Source: Heterotrichella gracilis (lineage: Eukaryota; Sar; Xanthophyceae; Tribonematales; Xanthonemataceae). From it: 23,293 bases of DNA. Below, piece after piece: positions 16,257 to 22,800 of this stretch (positions within the stretch are counted from its first letter, which is position 1; every line of letters begins with the position of its first letter). The notes under the pieces were generated by a model that ran no database searches, was not told the DNA's origin, and worked only from the letters and a program-made list of their open reading frames with translations. The position numbers were made by a program, and so were the translations under genes. The DNA lies in NCBI GenBank assembly GCA_032358255.1, contig JAULBX010029214.1, positions 1 to 23,293 on the forward strand, given 5' to 3'.

Positions 16257-16285
16257 ATGATAACATATAATAAATAGATTGTCAA
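16257..16285 (-). promoter_or_regulatory. Promoter of the tRNA/HicB operon
   Basis: On the minus strand: TTGACA (16285-16280), 17 nt, TATCAT (16262-16257), with TGT just before the -10. The -35 is perfect and the -10 matches 5 of 6. The predicted start (about 16249) lies 1-2 nt before the 5' acceptor strand of the tRNA-like RNA. The -35 begins 12 nt past the stop of the Xre-like gene. Confidence 0.75.
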
Positions 16286-16296
16286 CTATTATTTTA

Positions 16297-16635
16297 TTAA
16301 AATCTAAATGTAGGGGATTCTCCCATAAATTCTGCTCTATCAACATAAAGTTCACTTAATTTAACGCCTAATGCTCTTGATATTTTATATATCTGTCCAC
16401 CAGTAAACCTAGATTTTAATTCAATACCACCCTTAATTGTAGATATTCCAATTCCTGTAAGTTCGCTCAATACTTTTCGTGTCATTTCTTGATGTTCCAT
16501 TAACAATCTAATATTGCAAACAACTAAGAAATCATAGACCGTAGAATAGCGGCATCCAAAAATTCTTATGACTTCTCCAAATTTAGAATAAAATGAATCT
16601 AAGGGAGATGTTTTGTTTGGGTTATGCCATGGCAT
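16297..16635 (-). CDS. Xre/Cro-type helix-turn-helix regulator, 112 aa
   Basis: Residues ~41-105 form a Xre-type five-helix domain: NIRLLMEHQEMTRKVLSELTGIGISTI as helices 1-3, then GGQIYKISRALGVKLSELYVD as helices 4-5. The N-terminal ~40 residues (SPLDSFYSKFGEVIRIFGCRYSTVYDF) are an extra, partly helical segment. No strong ribosome site is seen before the ATG at 16635. A perfect 16-bp palindrome lies 15-30 nt upstream and is a candidate autoregulatory operator. The gene is divergent from the promoter/small ORF at 16683-16883 and lies just upstream of the tRNA operon promoter. DNA binding is a sound inference; its targets are unknown. Confidence 0.8.
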   Translation of the reverse strand: MPWHNPNKTSPLDSFYSKFGEVIRIFGCRYSTVYDFLVVCNIRLLMEHQEMTRKVLSELTGIGISTIKGGIELKSRFTGGQIYKISRALGVKLSELYVDRAEFMGESPTFRF

Positions 16636-16649
16636 AAAATATTTTAACC

Positions 16650-16665
16650 TTATTTTCTAAAATAA
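16650..16665. promoter_or_regulatory. Operator-like palindrome between divergent genes
   Basis: TTATTTT (16650-16656), CT, AAAATAA (16659-16665) is a perfect 7+2+7 palindrome, centred 22 nt upstream of the Xre-like ATG and 25 nt upstream of the -35 of the divergent plus-strand promoter. Its size and place fit an operator for the neighbouring Xre-type protein. AT-rich palindromes also arise by chance. Confidence 0.4.
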
Positions 16666-16682
16666 TTAGGGTATGGAAAAAC

Positions 16683-16712
16683 TTGACAAACAAAAAATTC
16701 TTATGTTATAAT
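16683..16712 (+). promoter_or_regulatory. Near-consensus promoter with extended -10
   Basis: TTGACA (16683-16688), 18 nt, TATAAT (16707-16712), with TGT directly before the -10. Both hexamers are perfect. Predicted start about 16719-16720, only ~8 nt before the GTG of the small ORF at 16728. This is the strongest promoter seen in the window. Confidence 0.85.
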
Positions 16713-16727
16713 AAAGACTAATTAATA

Positions 16728-16883
16728 GTGACCCACCACGACACGCAAATATTATCAAAAGAAAAGTCAACAAAAAAATTAGGTTACGTTAATAGAACTA
16801 TCACTGGAAAGCAATCATCACACAAAGACTATAAATTTGAAAAAATAAAAAGTAGTCTTGTTCATGGTTATAGAATAAAATAA
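16728..16883 (+). CDS. Small basic protein, 51 aa, GTG start, possible NUMOD1-like motif
   Basis: A 52-codon frame, open in AT-rich DNA, sits directly behind the strongest promoter of the window; it has no ATG. The product is Lys-rich. Its middle part (STKKLGYVNRTITGKQSSHK followed by DYKFEKI) resembles the second half of a NUMOD1-type DNA-binding motif (AAK.LG.....I...l.GK...a.gy.F.yi) known from homing endonucleases and some phage regulators. That resemblance is by eye only. No Shine-Dalgarno site precedes the GTG, and the predicted leader is about 8 nt, so translation would be nearly leaderless. Alternatively the transcript is a non-coding RNA, or this is a relic of a longer gene. It converges on the gene ending at 16886. 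Confidence 0.4.
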   Translation: MTHHDTQILSKEKSTKKLGYVNRTITGKQSSHKDYKFEKIKSSLVHGYRIK

Positions 16884-16885
16884 AT

Positions 16886-17200
16886 TTAAAATTCTAAATC
16901 CTCACAACCAACAACCAAATCGTCAATACTACAATCAAGTCCTTCAGCAAGGAGAAACAATGTCATAGCATATAAAGTTCTGCGGTGTTCGACTAAAAGC
17001 CACCAGTAACGGCGATGAAATGGCAATATATTAGTTGTACTTATACCTTTTTGTCGTCTCATTCTGTCCGCATTTTTGATTACCTGTTTTTCAAAATCCG
17101 TTACTCTAGGACTTGCAGGTTTTCTCGTAGGTTTAAACGGACGGCTATCCCAATATTCTTTGGTTAAATGTCTTGGTATTGGTTCGTCTGTATCGGACAT
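16886..17200 (-). CDS. Second Xre-like small protein, 104 aa
   Basis: Residues ~38-104 follow the spacing of a Xre HTH domain: EKQVIKNADRMRRQKGISTTN, then RYWWLLVEHRRTLYAMTLFLLA, then EGLDCSIDDLVVGCEDL, which is the usual A..L.vsi.dLl ending. The N-terminal ~37 residues are Pro/Arg-rich and probably disordered. The recognition helix is atypical (LPFHRRYWWLLVEHRR), so operator specificity or even DNA binding is uncertain. Its domain architecture resembles the 112-aa Xre protein at 16297-16635, with an N-terminal extension and a C-terminal HTH. Its start lies 6 nt after the stop of the endolysin-like gene, so it is probably co-transcribed with it. Confidence 0.65.
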   Translation of the reverse strand: MSDTDEPIPRHLTKEYWDSRPFKPTRKPASPRVTDFEKQVIKNADRMRRQKGISTTNILPFHRRYWWLLVEHRRTLYAMTLFLLAEGLDCSIDDLVVGCEDLEF

Positions 17201-17205
17201 TATAA

Positions 17206-17631
17206 TTATTGTAACTCTCTATAACCAAGTACGCTGTCTTTTTTCAACCAAAGATAACATACTTTATTTTTTTGATTACCACCATAGACTAATATTTCAT
17301 TAGCTCGCTCTTTACCTGCGTAAAATCCCACATGACCCTGCCAAGCGTGATTACCTCTTTTTAACACAACAATACATCCTAAATAAGGTGTTTTTACTTC
17401 TTTACCCCAATTAAGCCATGATCTTGCATTAGCCAAGCCAGTGCCTTGAACACCTACTTGCTTACAACACCAATTAACAAAAGAACTACACCAAGGTGTT
17501 TCATCTTCTTTTGCCTGTAATGATGTAGCGGAATGATACTCAATAACTCTTGGGTTATCCTTATCGCCTTCTATTTCTTGAACGTTACGTTCTTCCAAGG
17601 CTTTTTTATATATTAGTTGTTGTGTTGTCAT
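17206..17631 (-). CDS. Peptidoglycan hydrolase / endolysin, CHAP-like (TIGR02594-type), 141 aa
   Basis: A compact NlpC/P60-CHAP superfamily domain. Catalytic Cys candidate C48 in ETPWCSSFVNWC, His candidate H100 in WQGHVGFYAG; the conserved GTGLANARSWLNWG lies between them, and VYGGNQKNKV follows. This matches the TIGR02594 family of phage and secretion-associated peptidases, which probably cleave peptide cross-links. There is no signal peptide or membrane segment and no separate cell-wall-binding domain, so a holin encoded elsewhere would be needed for lysis. It is the only lysis candidate in the window. Confidence 0.85.
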   Translation of the reverse strand: MTTQQLIYKKALEERNVQEIEGDKDNPRVIEYHSATSLQAKEDETPWCSSFVNWCCKQVGVQGTGLANARSWLNWGKEVKTPYLGCIVVLKRGNHAWQGHVGFYAGKERANEILVYGGNQKNKVCYLWLKKDSVLGYRELQ

Positions 17632-17664
17632 AGTAAACCATTTATTATTGTTATAATAATTAGA

Positions 17665-18129
17665 TTACTTTTTTATCCAACGGGACATCATAACATTTTC
17701 ATGTACTTCTAATGGTTCAAAATTTGTAAATAATTCCGTCAATCTATCATAAGGAAAAAACGCATCACCATCTTGATCATCTAAGATTGATGATAGATAA
17801 ATTTCGTCACAAGATTCTAAAAATTGCTCGTATAATGTCTGTCCACCAATAATCCATAAGGTTTCATAACCATGTGACATCAATATAGCTTCCTTTAAGC
17901 TTGAAACATCGTACAATCGCTTAGGATTGCTTGTAAGCGTCAAATTAAGCCTGTCATGTAGTGGGTATGCATTAATAGATTCCCTAGTCCTACAACCCAT
18001 TAAAATAGCGTTTCCTTTCGTCATTCGTTTGAAGAAGTTTAAATCCTCTTTGGAATGCCATAATAATTTATTATCCTTACCTATTACACATTTATTGTTC
18101 ATGCAGGCGATCATTTTAATTTTAATCAT
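17665..18129 (-). CDS. folA: Dihydrofolate reductase, 154 aa
   Basis: NADPH-dependent reduction of dihydrofolate to tetrahydrofolate, supporting thymidylate synthesis during phage replication; T4 carries the equivalent gene frd. Order of motifs: MIACMNNKCVIGKDNKLLWH (N-terminal strand and Met20-type loop), acidic active-site residue D29 in KEDLNFFKRMT, the NADPH-binding ILMG..T.ESI region, and the WIIGGQTLYEQFL motif near residues 93-105. Length is close to E. coli FolA (159 aa). Odd point: the strongly conserved Arg after MG is Cys here, and Arg follows (MGCRTRES), so cofactor phosphate binding may be arranged differently. Confidence 0.95.
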   Translation of the reverse strand: MIKIKMIACMNNKCVIGKDNKLLWHSKEDLNFFKRMTKGNAILMGCRTRESINAYPLHDRLNLTLTSNPKRLYDVSSLKEAILMSHGYETLWIIGGQTLYEQFLESCDEIYLSSILDDQDGDAFFPYDRLTELFTNFEPLEVHENVMMSRWIKK

Positions 18130-18168
18130 TTTATTGTTTCTGAATTATTTCTCATAGTTACAAATCTT

Positions 18169-18918
18169 TTAAATCTCAATAGTGAATAACTTAAAATTGT
18201 CTGCTATTCTCTCACTATTCTTGTACCCTCGTGGATTATTAATTATCCGAGTATTTTTGATATAATAATCCACGGGGTTGTGACAATGTCCATGAAACCA
18301 GACGCTAATTTTATTACCCAATATAAGGTTTTCTAAATCACTGTAAAATGCGTGATTTATAAGTGACCCATGATAAGTTGTTTCTATAGCTTGATAATGA
18401 GGTGCATGGTGCGTCATAACAACTACTTTATCTGTAGTAACTTCTTTCAATGACTTTTTTAAAAACTCAACGCTTTCTTCGTGCATATCAATAGTATCAT
18501 CATGGGTAAGTTTTTTATCATTATATTTTATAAATCTAAAGTCATTCATACGCTTGTGACATTCTCGTTTAGCACCAAAGTCATTTTTATTGAAATCTGT
18601 CCAAAGAGTGCAACCTAAAAATGTAACGTCCCCAATAACTTTAACGTCATTATCCAATACGTGTAGGTTGGGTATAGGAATTGCAGACGCTATAGCCAAT
18701 CCTGCTTGAATGGACGTACCATAAAATTCATGGTTTCCTAAAACATATAATACATGATTCCATTTACTGCATACGTCATGGAAAAATGGTAAATACTTTT
18801 CAATATCTACCAATTCACAAACATCTCCATTTAAACATAAAATATCAGCATTATCATCATTATTTAATGTTAAGTTCCCAAAGGCTAGGTGCAAATCGTT
18901 ACCACTGCTTATTTTCAT
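18169..18918 (-). CDS. Calcineurin-like metallophosphoesterase, 249 aa
   Basis: All metal-binding blocks of the family are present in order: D8-x-H10 in NDLHLAFG, GD at 31-32, GNHE at 61-64, THHAPH near residues 150-155, and the final HGHCH motif near residues 205-210. The fold hydrolyses phosphoester bonds using two metal ions; the substrate (nucleotide, nucleic acid end or protein phosphate) cannot be told from sequence. A good ribosome site (AAGGA) precedes the ATG. It lies among nucleotide-metabolism genes, which hints at nucleotide or nucleic acid processing. Confidence 0.88.
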   Translation of the reverse strand: MKISSGNDLHLAFGNLTLNNDDNADILCLNGDVCELVDIEKYLPFFHDVCSKWNHVLYVLGNHEFYGTSIQAGLAIASAIPIPNLHVLDNDVKVIGDVTFLGCTLWTDFNKNDFGAKRECHKRMNDFRFIKYNDKKLTHDDTIDMHEESVEFLKKSLKEVTTDKVVVMTHHAPHYQAIETTYHGSLINHAFYSDLENLILGNKISVWFHGHCHNPVDYYIKNTRIINNPRGYKNSERIADNFKLFTIEI

Positions 18919-18930
18919 GTTTTTTCCTTT

Positions 18931-19542
18931 TCAATCAATCGCAAATAAAATTCTAATTTTATGGGAGTTTTCTTTACGTCTTTCATTTAAACATAAATAA
19001 CTATTTCTGTCAACAAGTTTTTCGACTGCTTCTATTAATTTCAGTAATGGATTCTGTGCTTGCCATTTTAACAGAGGTTTACTTTTATTACTTGTTAATC
19101 CACAATAACTTTTAGGAATAGTGCCATCCTTTTTAAACACTTTAGCTTGTTCGATGCTCACATAACCTTTTTGTGTAAAGAATGGGTATTTTTCAACATG
19201 GTAGTACAATTCTGACAAGAGAACATAACTTGTACTGTAATCTCCATTGGAATGTTCTTCACAAAAAGGTTTACTAAAATTGCATATATCCGTTGGAAAC
19301 CCCCTAGGTTCACTTATTGGCACTAAATCCTCACAAAAAATACCCCTAATGCCAGCTAAAGCATAAAAACAATCATAATCCCTATTGGGATAAATATTAA
19401 CTGCTTCCCAAGGTGATTTGTCTGTATCATCATAACTATCATCAGGGTAATGATTAATTTTAAAATTTGTTATATTAAACCAAGCATAGTGATTGCCAAA
19501 ATTATTATATTCTTCGACAATTAAACTCATATCACTTCCCAT
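18931..19542 (-). CDS. Conserved phage protein of unknown function, 203 aa
   Basis: A strong AAGGAG site 7 nt before ATG supports the start. The protein has the look of a phage family with pattern D..l.VE......W at the start, then RDYDCFYALAGIRG (residues ~54-67), PISEPRGFPTDIC, and a late EEHSN...S.VLLSELYYH segment. I have seen this arrangement in uncharacterised proteins of many unrelated phages, usually as CDIH..VE, NYDLFA.LA.VRN, and PRGLP.D.S. No catalytic motif or domain of known function is apparent; conserved acidic and His residues would allow metal binding. The function is unknown. Confidence 0.75.
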   Translation of the reverse strand: MGSDMSLIVEEYNNFGNHYAWFNITNFKINHYPDDSYDDTDKSPWEAVNIYPNRDYDCFYALAGIRGIFCEDLVPISEPRGFPTDICNFSKPFCEEHSNGDYSTSYVLLSELYYHVEKYPFFTQKGYVSIEQAKVFKKDGTIPKSYCGLTSNKSKPLLKWQAQNPLLKLIEAVEKLVDRNSYLCLNERRKENSHKIRILFAID

Positions 19543-19571
19543 ATTTTATCTCCTTTAATTTTAATTCTCAT

Positions 19572-20786
19572 TTATTTTGTATAAAAAAAATCAGCAAAGT
19601 CATTATTACCATATTGACCTTGTGTTAGTTTAATTAACTCTAAAACAGTGTAGTTCGATTTAATCTTATCTTGCATTTGTTCAACAAAATAACGTGTGCC
19701 ACTGGAGCATGAGCCGCTAATACACATATACATCTGTATTGCCTCTTCGTGCGATACCACGGATTCCAAAGTATAATCCTTATATTTAGAGGTATCTCGA
19801 TTAGATAATTTATAAATTAAGCTATCCCTAGCTTCTTTAAGTGTTTTACCATGTGAATAAGCATCATCTTTTTTAATAAGATAAGAGGTTTCTGTTTCGC
19901 CATGATTAATAACTTTAAAAATATCACCTTTTTGGGATATTATTTTTGATAAAATACCATCTGCGATAATATGCGGAATACCATTATATAAGCCATTCAC
20001 GAGATGACCTTTAACGCCCCTTGGGCATATTTGAATAATGTCACCTGCTTTAGGTGTTATTACTTCAAAAACATTTCTGTTTATAATCACACAATCTGAC
20101 CCAGTATCAAAGGTGCAACCACCCCCAGTATCAAAGGTGCAATCTGACCCAGTATCAAAGGTGCAATCCGACCCAGTATCAAAGGTGCAATCTGACCCAG
20201 TATCAAAGGTGCAACCACCCCCAGTCTTAAAGGTGCAACCACCCCCAGTCTTAAAGGTGCAATCCGACCAAGTATCAAAGGTGCAATCCGCCCCAGTATC
20301 AAAGGTGCAATCCGACCAAGTATCAAAGGTGCAACCACCCCAAGTATCAAAGGTGCAACCACCCCCAGTATCAAAGGTGCAACCACCCCCAGTCTTAAAG
20401 GTGCAATCCAACCAAGTATCAAAGGTGCAATCCGACCCAGTATCAAAGGTGCAACCACCCCCAGTCTTAAAGGTGCAATCCGACCCAGTATCAAAGGTGC
20501 AATCCGACCCAGTATCAAAGGTGCAACCTGACCCAGTATCAAAGGTGCAATCCCACCAAGTCTTAAAGGTGCAATCCGACCCAGTCTTAAAGGTGCAACC
20601 ACCCCCAGTCTTAAAGGTGCAATCCGACCCAGTCTTAAAGGTGCAATTATAAATTTCATTAAAATCAATAACCAAATTATTCAAGTTCGAACTAAAAGTA
20701 TTTGTTTTTTCGCACCAATTAAATTCATCTAATGGTATTGGATTACCATTGAGGGAAATTCTTTGTTGTACTTCTTGTTTATTCAT
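19572..20786 (-). CDS. Octapeptide-repeat beta-solenoid protein, 404 aa
   Basis: Residues 48-231 are 23 uninterrupted copies of an 8-residue repeat, CTF(D/K)T(G/W)xx, with xx mostly SD or GG. Such Cys/Thr/Phe octads are expected to stack as a narrow beta-solenoid with Cys, Phe and Thr ladders. Residues 1-47 are a short cap. Residues 232-404 are a non-repeat domain beginning DCVIINRNVFEVI, then GDIIQICPRGVKGHLVNG and several helices. Similar CTFKTG/CTFNTG repeat proteins with a following VFEVI segment occur in other phages but are uncharacterised. Start supported by AAGGAG 8 nt before ATG and by the promoter at 20812-20840. All repeat positions are encoded by near-identical 24-bp DNA units. 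Confidence 0.85.
   Translation of the reverse strand: MNKQEVQQRISLNGNPIPLDEFNWCEKTNTFSSNLNNLVIDFNEIYNCTFKTGSDCTFKTGGGCTFKTGSDCTFKTWWDCTFDTGSGCTFDTGSDCTFDTGSDCTFKTGGGCTFDTGSDCTFDTWLDCTFKTGGGCTFDTGGGCTFDTWGGCTFDTWSDCTFDTGADCTFDTWSDCTFKTGGGCTFKTGGGCTFDTGSDCTFDTGSDCTFDTGSDCTFDTGGGCTFDTGSDCVIINRNVFEVITPKAGDIIQICPRGVKGHLVNGLYNGIPHIIADGILSKIISQKGDIFKVINHGETETSYLIKKDDAYSHGKTLKEARDSLIYKLSNRDTSKYKDYTLESVVSHEEAIQMYMCISGSCSSGTRYFVEQMQDKIKSNYTVLELIKLTQGQYGNNDFADFFYTK
20094..20645 (-). repeat. 23 tandem 24-bp coding repeats
   Basis: Units of exactly 24 bp, 552 bp in total, each containing AAAGGTGCAA on the plus strand. Variation is confined to a few positions: GTATC/GTCTT (Asp or Lys) and TCCGACC/CCACCCC-type changes (SD or GG). 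The lack of indels and the mosaic mixing of variants point to copy-number change and gene conversion among units. The array also leaves long open frames in other frames, which are not genes. Confidence 0.97.
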
Positions 20787-20811
20787 AATTAACTCCTTTT
20801 GTTAGAATTTT

Positions 20812-20840
20812 AATATAACATAATTATTTTATTTTAACAA
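20812..20840 (-). promoter_or_regulatory. Promoter of the octapeptide-repeat gene
   Basis: On the minus strand: TTGTTA (20840-20835), 17 nt, TATATT (20817-20812), with TGT before the -10. It lies at the end of and just after the upstream gene; the predicted start is ~20805, 19 nt before the ATG at 20786, leaving room for the AAGGAG site. Confidence 0.65.
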
Positions 20841-21465
20841 GCCTTTTTTTTCGTAAAATACCCTCTATATCAGCAGGGCTATAATCAGGTGATTTTACTA
20901 CTTTTCCTAATTCATTTTTTACAACAACACCATCATGTAGTTTTGACATATTGCTACGATGTACTTCATTAAATAACTCTTCAATCGGTAAATCGTAATA
21001 TTCTGCTATATGGTTTAAAAGAAAATCAACATAACATATATTCTCTGATATTTTTTGGTGATTATTATCAACCATATTTTTATAAAGCTCCCCTAAGAAA
21101 CAAGGAAGTGTTTTATATACGATAAGATGAATTTTATCTTCTTGTGTTTCACCAAAAACAATACCATCAAAAAATATATTATAAAGTTTTTCTTTGTCAT
21201 AAGTTAATATTTGACAACCGAAGTCTGCGTACAAACCATATAAAACGTACTTCGTATCAATAATTGCGTCTGCAAGTTCTATAATAAATTTATTATAATC
21301 CTCGTCTTTATAAAAATATGCCCGCACTAATTCATTGTACTCCTCATTTATTAAATTTAGGCGAAGTATTTTTTGAGCAGTTAGGGGTACTGTTTTAATT
21401 TCATTAATTTCTTGTTCAAACTTTTTCATAAATTCAAATACGTTTTCTATAAATTCTAATTTCAT
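20824..21465 (-). CDS. MazG / phosphoribosyl-ATP pyrophosphohydrolase-like NTP-PPase, 213 aa
   Basis: An all-alpha NTP pyrophosphohydrolase. The metal-binding motif EExxE is seen as E41-E42-Y-N-E45, and ExxD as E63-L-A-D66, followed by D70. The C-terminus (FNEVHRSNMSKLHDG, then GKVVKSPDYSPADIEGIL) is a very typical ending of phage PRA-PH/MazG-like proteins. These hydrolyse NTPs or dNTPs to NMP and PPi and may tune nucleotide pools or alarmones; the actual substrate is not predictable. An insertion (residues ~85-140) separates the two conserved halves. A ribosome site (AAAGGA) precedes the ATG. It is part of the minus-strand run with the methyltransferase. Confidence 0.85.
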   Translation of the reverse strand: MKLEFIENVFEFMKKFEQEINEIKTVPLTAQKILRLNLINEEYNELVRAYFYKDEDYNKFIIELADAIIDTKYVLYGLYADFGCQILTYDKEKLYNIFFDGIVFGETQEDKIHLIVYKTLPCFLGELYKNMVDNNHQKISENICYVDFLLNHIAEYYDLPIEELFNEVHRSNMSKLHDGVVVKNELGKVVKSPDYSPADIEGILRKKRLVKIK

Positions 21466-21467
21466 TA

Positions 21468-21698
21468 TTATTTTTCCTTTGTTAAGATTTTTTCTATTTC
21501 AGATAAGACGTTGTCAATGTCTTGCTCTATTGCTTGTGAAATTCGTCCCAATTCTTTACTTCCCCTGCCACAATCATAATCTACGTTGTACGCCCTGTAA
21601 TCATAAAAATCTGAATCAAAATCACCCTTTTCATTTGTGTAATCCAGTTCTTTTAATAAAAATATTAACTTTTTAAAATTTTCTTTAAACTCTGTCAT
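21468..21698 (-). CDS. Hypothetical acidic protein, 76 aa
   Basis: The start overlaps the methyltransferase stop (ATGA), and the stop lies 2 nt before the MazG-like gene, so it is embedded in a compact operon. The protein is acidic and Tyr-rich in the middle (FDSDFYDYRAYNVDYDCGRG) with a helical C-terminus (IEQDIDNVLSEIEKIL). I do not recognise a family. No membrane segment or signal is present. Confidence 0.65.
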   Translation of the reverse strand: MTEFKENFKKLIFLLKELDYTNEKGDFDSDFYDYRAYNVDYDCGRGSKELGRISQAIEQDIDNVLSEIEKILTKEK

Positions 21699-22339
21699 AG
21701 CTGTAAATCCGTTCCTATAAAGTTTCTATTTAATTTCTTACAAGCATCAAAAACAACAAAACTACCTGCACAAGGATCTAAAATTAAATCGTTTTCATTT
21801 GTTGTTGATAAAATAAGTTGTTCTATTAATCCGAAAGGTTTTTGATGCGTATGTATTTTGTCAAAAATTTTCTCACTCCAAACGTCCCTGATATTATGTA
21901 AAGCCCAACACCCTTTAGCTCGTTTGGGTAGTTTTTGTAGAACCATTAAATATTCTGAACAACGTCGTGAGCGATAACCCATATTCATTTTTTGCTTATC
22001 CCATGTGATTAAATCTACTATTTCTAACTCAGAACCAACAATCCATTCTTTTATAGTACCTTCACATAGAATAAATTTATCAATCCATAAAAAAAGATGT
22101 CCGCTTGGTAACAATACACTATCAATTTCTTTAATAAAATTTATAATAACGTCATCAGTCATTTGGGGTAGACCACAACGTGCTTTTCCTCGAGAAACAC
22201 CTTCATTGCCATAAGCCATTTTTTTTAAGACCGATTTGTACTGGGGGTCGAAGAAACACGTTTTGATACTATTTTCTGGTATCTTGTGCATAAGTTCAAT
22301 ACCATCAATAACATTTTTTTTATTTATCAGTTCTTTCAT
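21695..22339 (-). CDS. DNA methyltransferase, beta-class N6-adenine/N4-cytosine type, 214 aa
   Basis: The catalytic motif IV is DPQY at residues 31-34 (a DPPY variant) near the N-terminus, and the SAM-binding motif I (LILDPCAGSFVVFDACKKLNR) is near the C-terminus with HTHQKPFGLIEQLI just before it. Motif IV before I defines the beta class. A segment between (ITWDKQKMNMGYRSRRCSEYLMVL) is common in phage solitary methyltransferases. No restriction endonuclease is nearby, so it probably modifies phage DNA to evade host restriction or marks DNA for another purpose. The recognition site cannot be predicted. Its ATG follows the stop of the preceding ORF without a gap. Confidence 0.92.
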   Translation of the reverse strand: MKELINKKNVIDGIELMHKIPENSIKTCFFDPQYKSVLKKMAYGNEGVSRGKARCGLPQMTDDVIINFIKEIDSVLLPSGHLFLWIDKFILCEGTIKEWIVGSELEIVDLITWDKQKMNMGYRSRRCSEYLMVLQKLPKRAKGCWALHNIRDVWSEKIFDKIHTHQKPFGLIEQLILSTTNENDLILDPCAGSFVVFDACKKLNRNFIGTDLQL

Positions 22340-22780
22340 TTAATTAATTACTCTCGTGAAAAATTGTTTACCGTGTTTTTCCATAACGTCTTTGAAATTA
22401 TTAACATACATTAAATAATTTTCTTCCATAAATTCGTTGTAGCGTAATTCTATCAGGTTAGACATAGATTTATCAATAAATAAAATGTCTTTATAAATTT
22501 GCTTTTGAATGCAACCTCGCATATAGTTAAGAATAATGTTTGGTTTCATGTCAATGTTGCATAAATCTAAAATTCGCATTGTTTGATGCTGAAGATTTAT
22601 CAAGCTGTCACATAATAGATGGTGAACATAAATTTCTCTTTCATGGAAAAAGTTATTATCATAATCTTCATGAGTTAAATTTTGTTGTAAACAGTAAATA
22701 CAAAAATGTTCTATTAACCCCCGCTCAAACTGGTTAAGTGGCGGTTTTTTCATTTTTTCTTGTTTGATAATTTTAGACAT
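22340..22780 (-). CDS. Hypothetical helical protein, 146 aa
   Basis: An upstream in-frame start at 22810 exists, but the ATG at 22780 is preferred because AGGAG (22786-22790) lies 5 nt upstream and the promoter at 22801-22829 would start transcription at ~22794, inside the longer version. The product begins MSKIIKQEKMKKPP and is rich in Leu, Asn, His, Met and Tyr, with alternating helical segments (RGLIEHFCIYCLQQNL, ILNYMRGCIQKQIYKDIL). Its His and Cys residues do not form an obvious zinc motif. No family recognised. It is the first gene of a compact operon with the methyltransferase. Confidence 0.7.
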   Translation of the reverse strand: MSKIIKQEKMKKPPLNQFERGLIEHFCIYCLQQNLTHEDYDNNFFHEREIYVHHLLCDSLINLQHQTMRILDLCNIDMKPNIILNYMRGCIQKQIYKDILFIDKSMSNLIELRYNEFMEENYLMYVNNFKDVMEKHGKQFFTRVIN

Positions 22781-22800
22781 AAATGCTCCTGATTTTTTAC

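Noticed and set aside
17255-17275. Minus-strand GTATGTTATCTT resembling the same promoter class
   Set aside because: It lies within the endolysin coding sequence without a -35 element.
20094-20645. Possible CRISPR array from regularly spaced repeats
   Set aside because: Units are contiguous 24-bp tandem repeats with no unique spacers and lie in frame within a protein whose flanks are also coding.
20038-20668. Long open frames overlapping the repeat array on the plus strand and in another minus frame
   Set aside because: They arise because a 24-bp unit without stops opens several frames; they lack ribosome sites and coherent flanking sequence, unlike the 404-aa frame.
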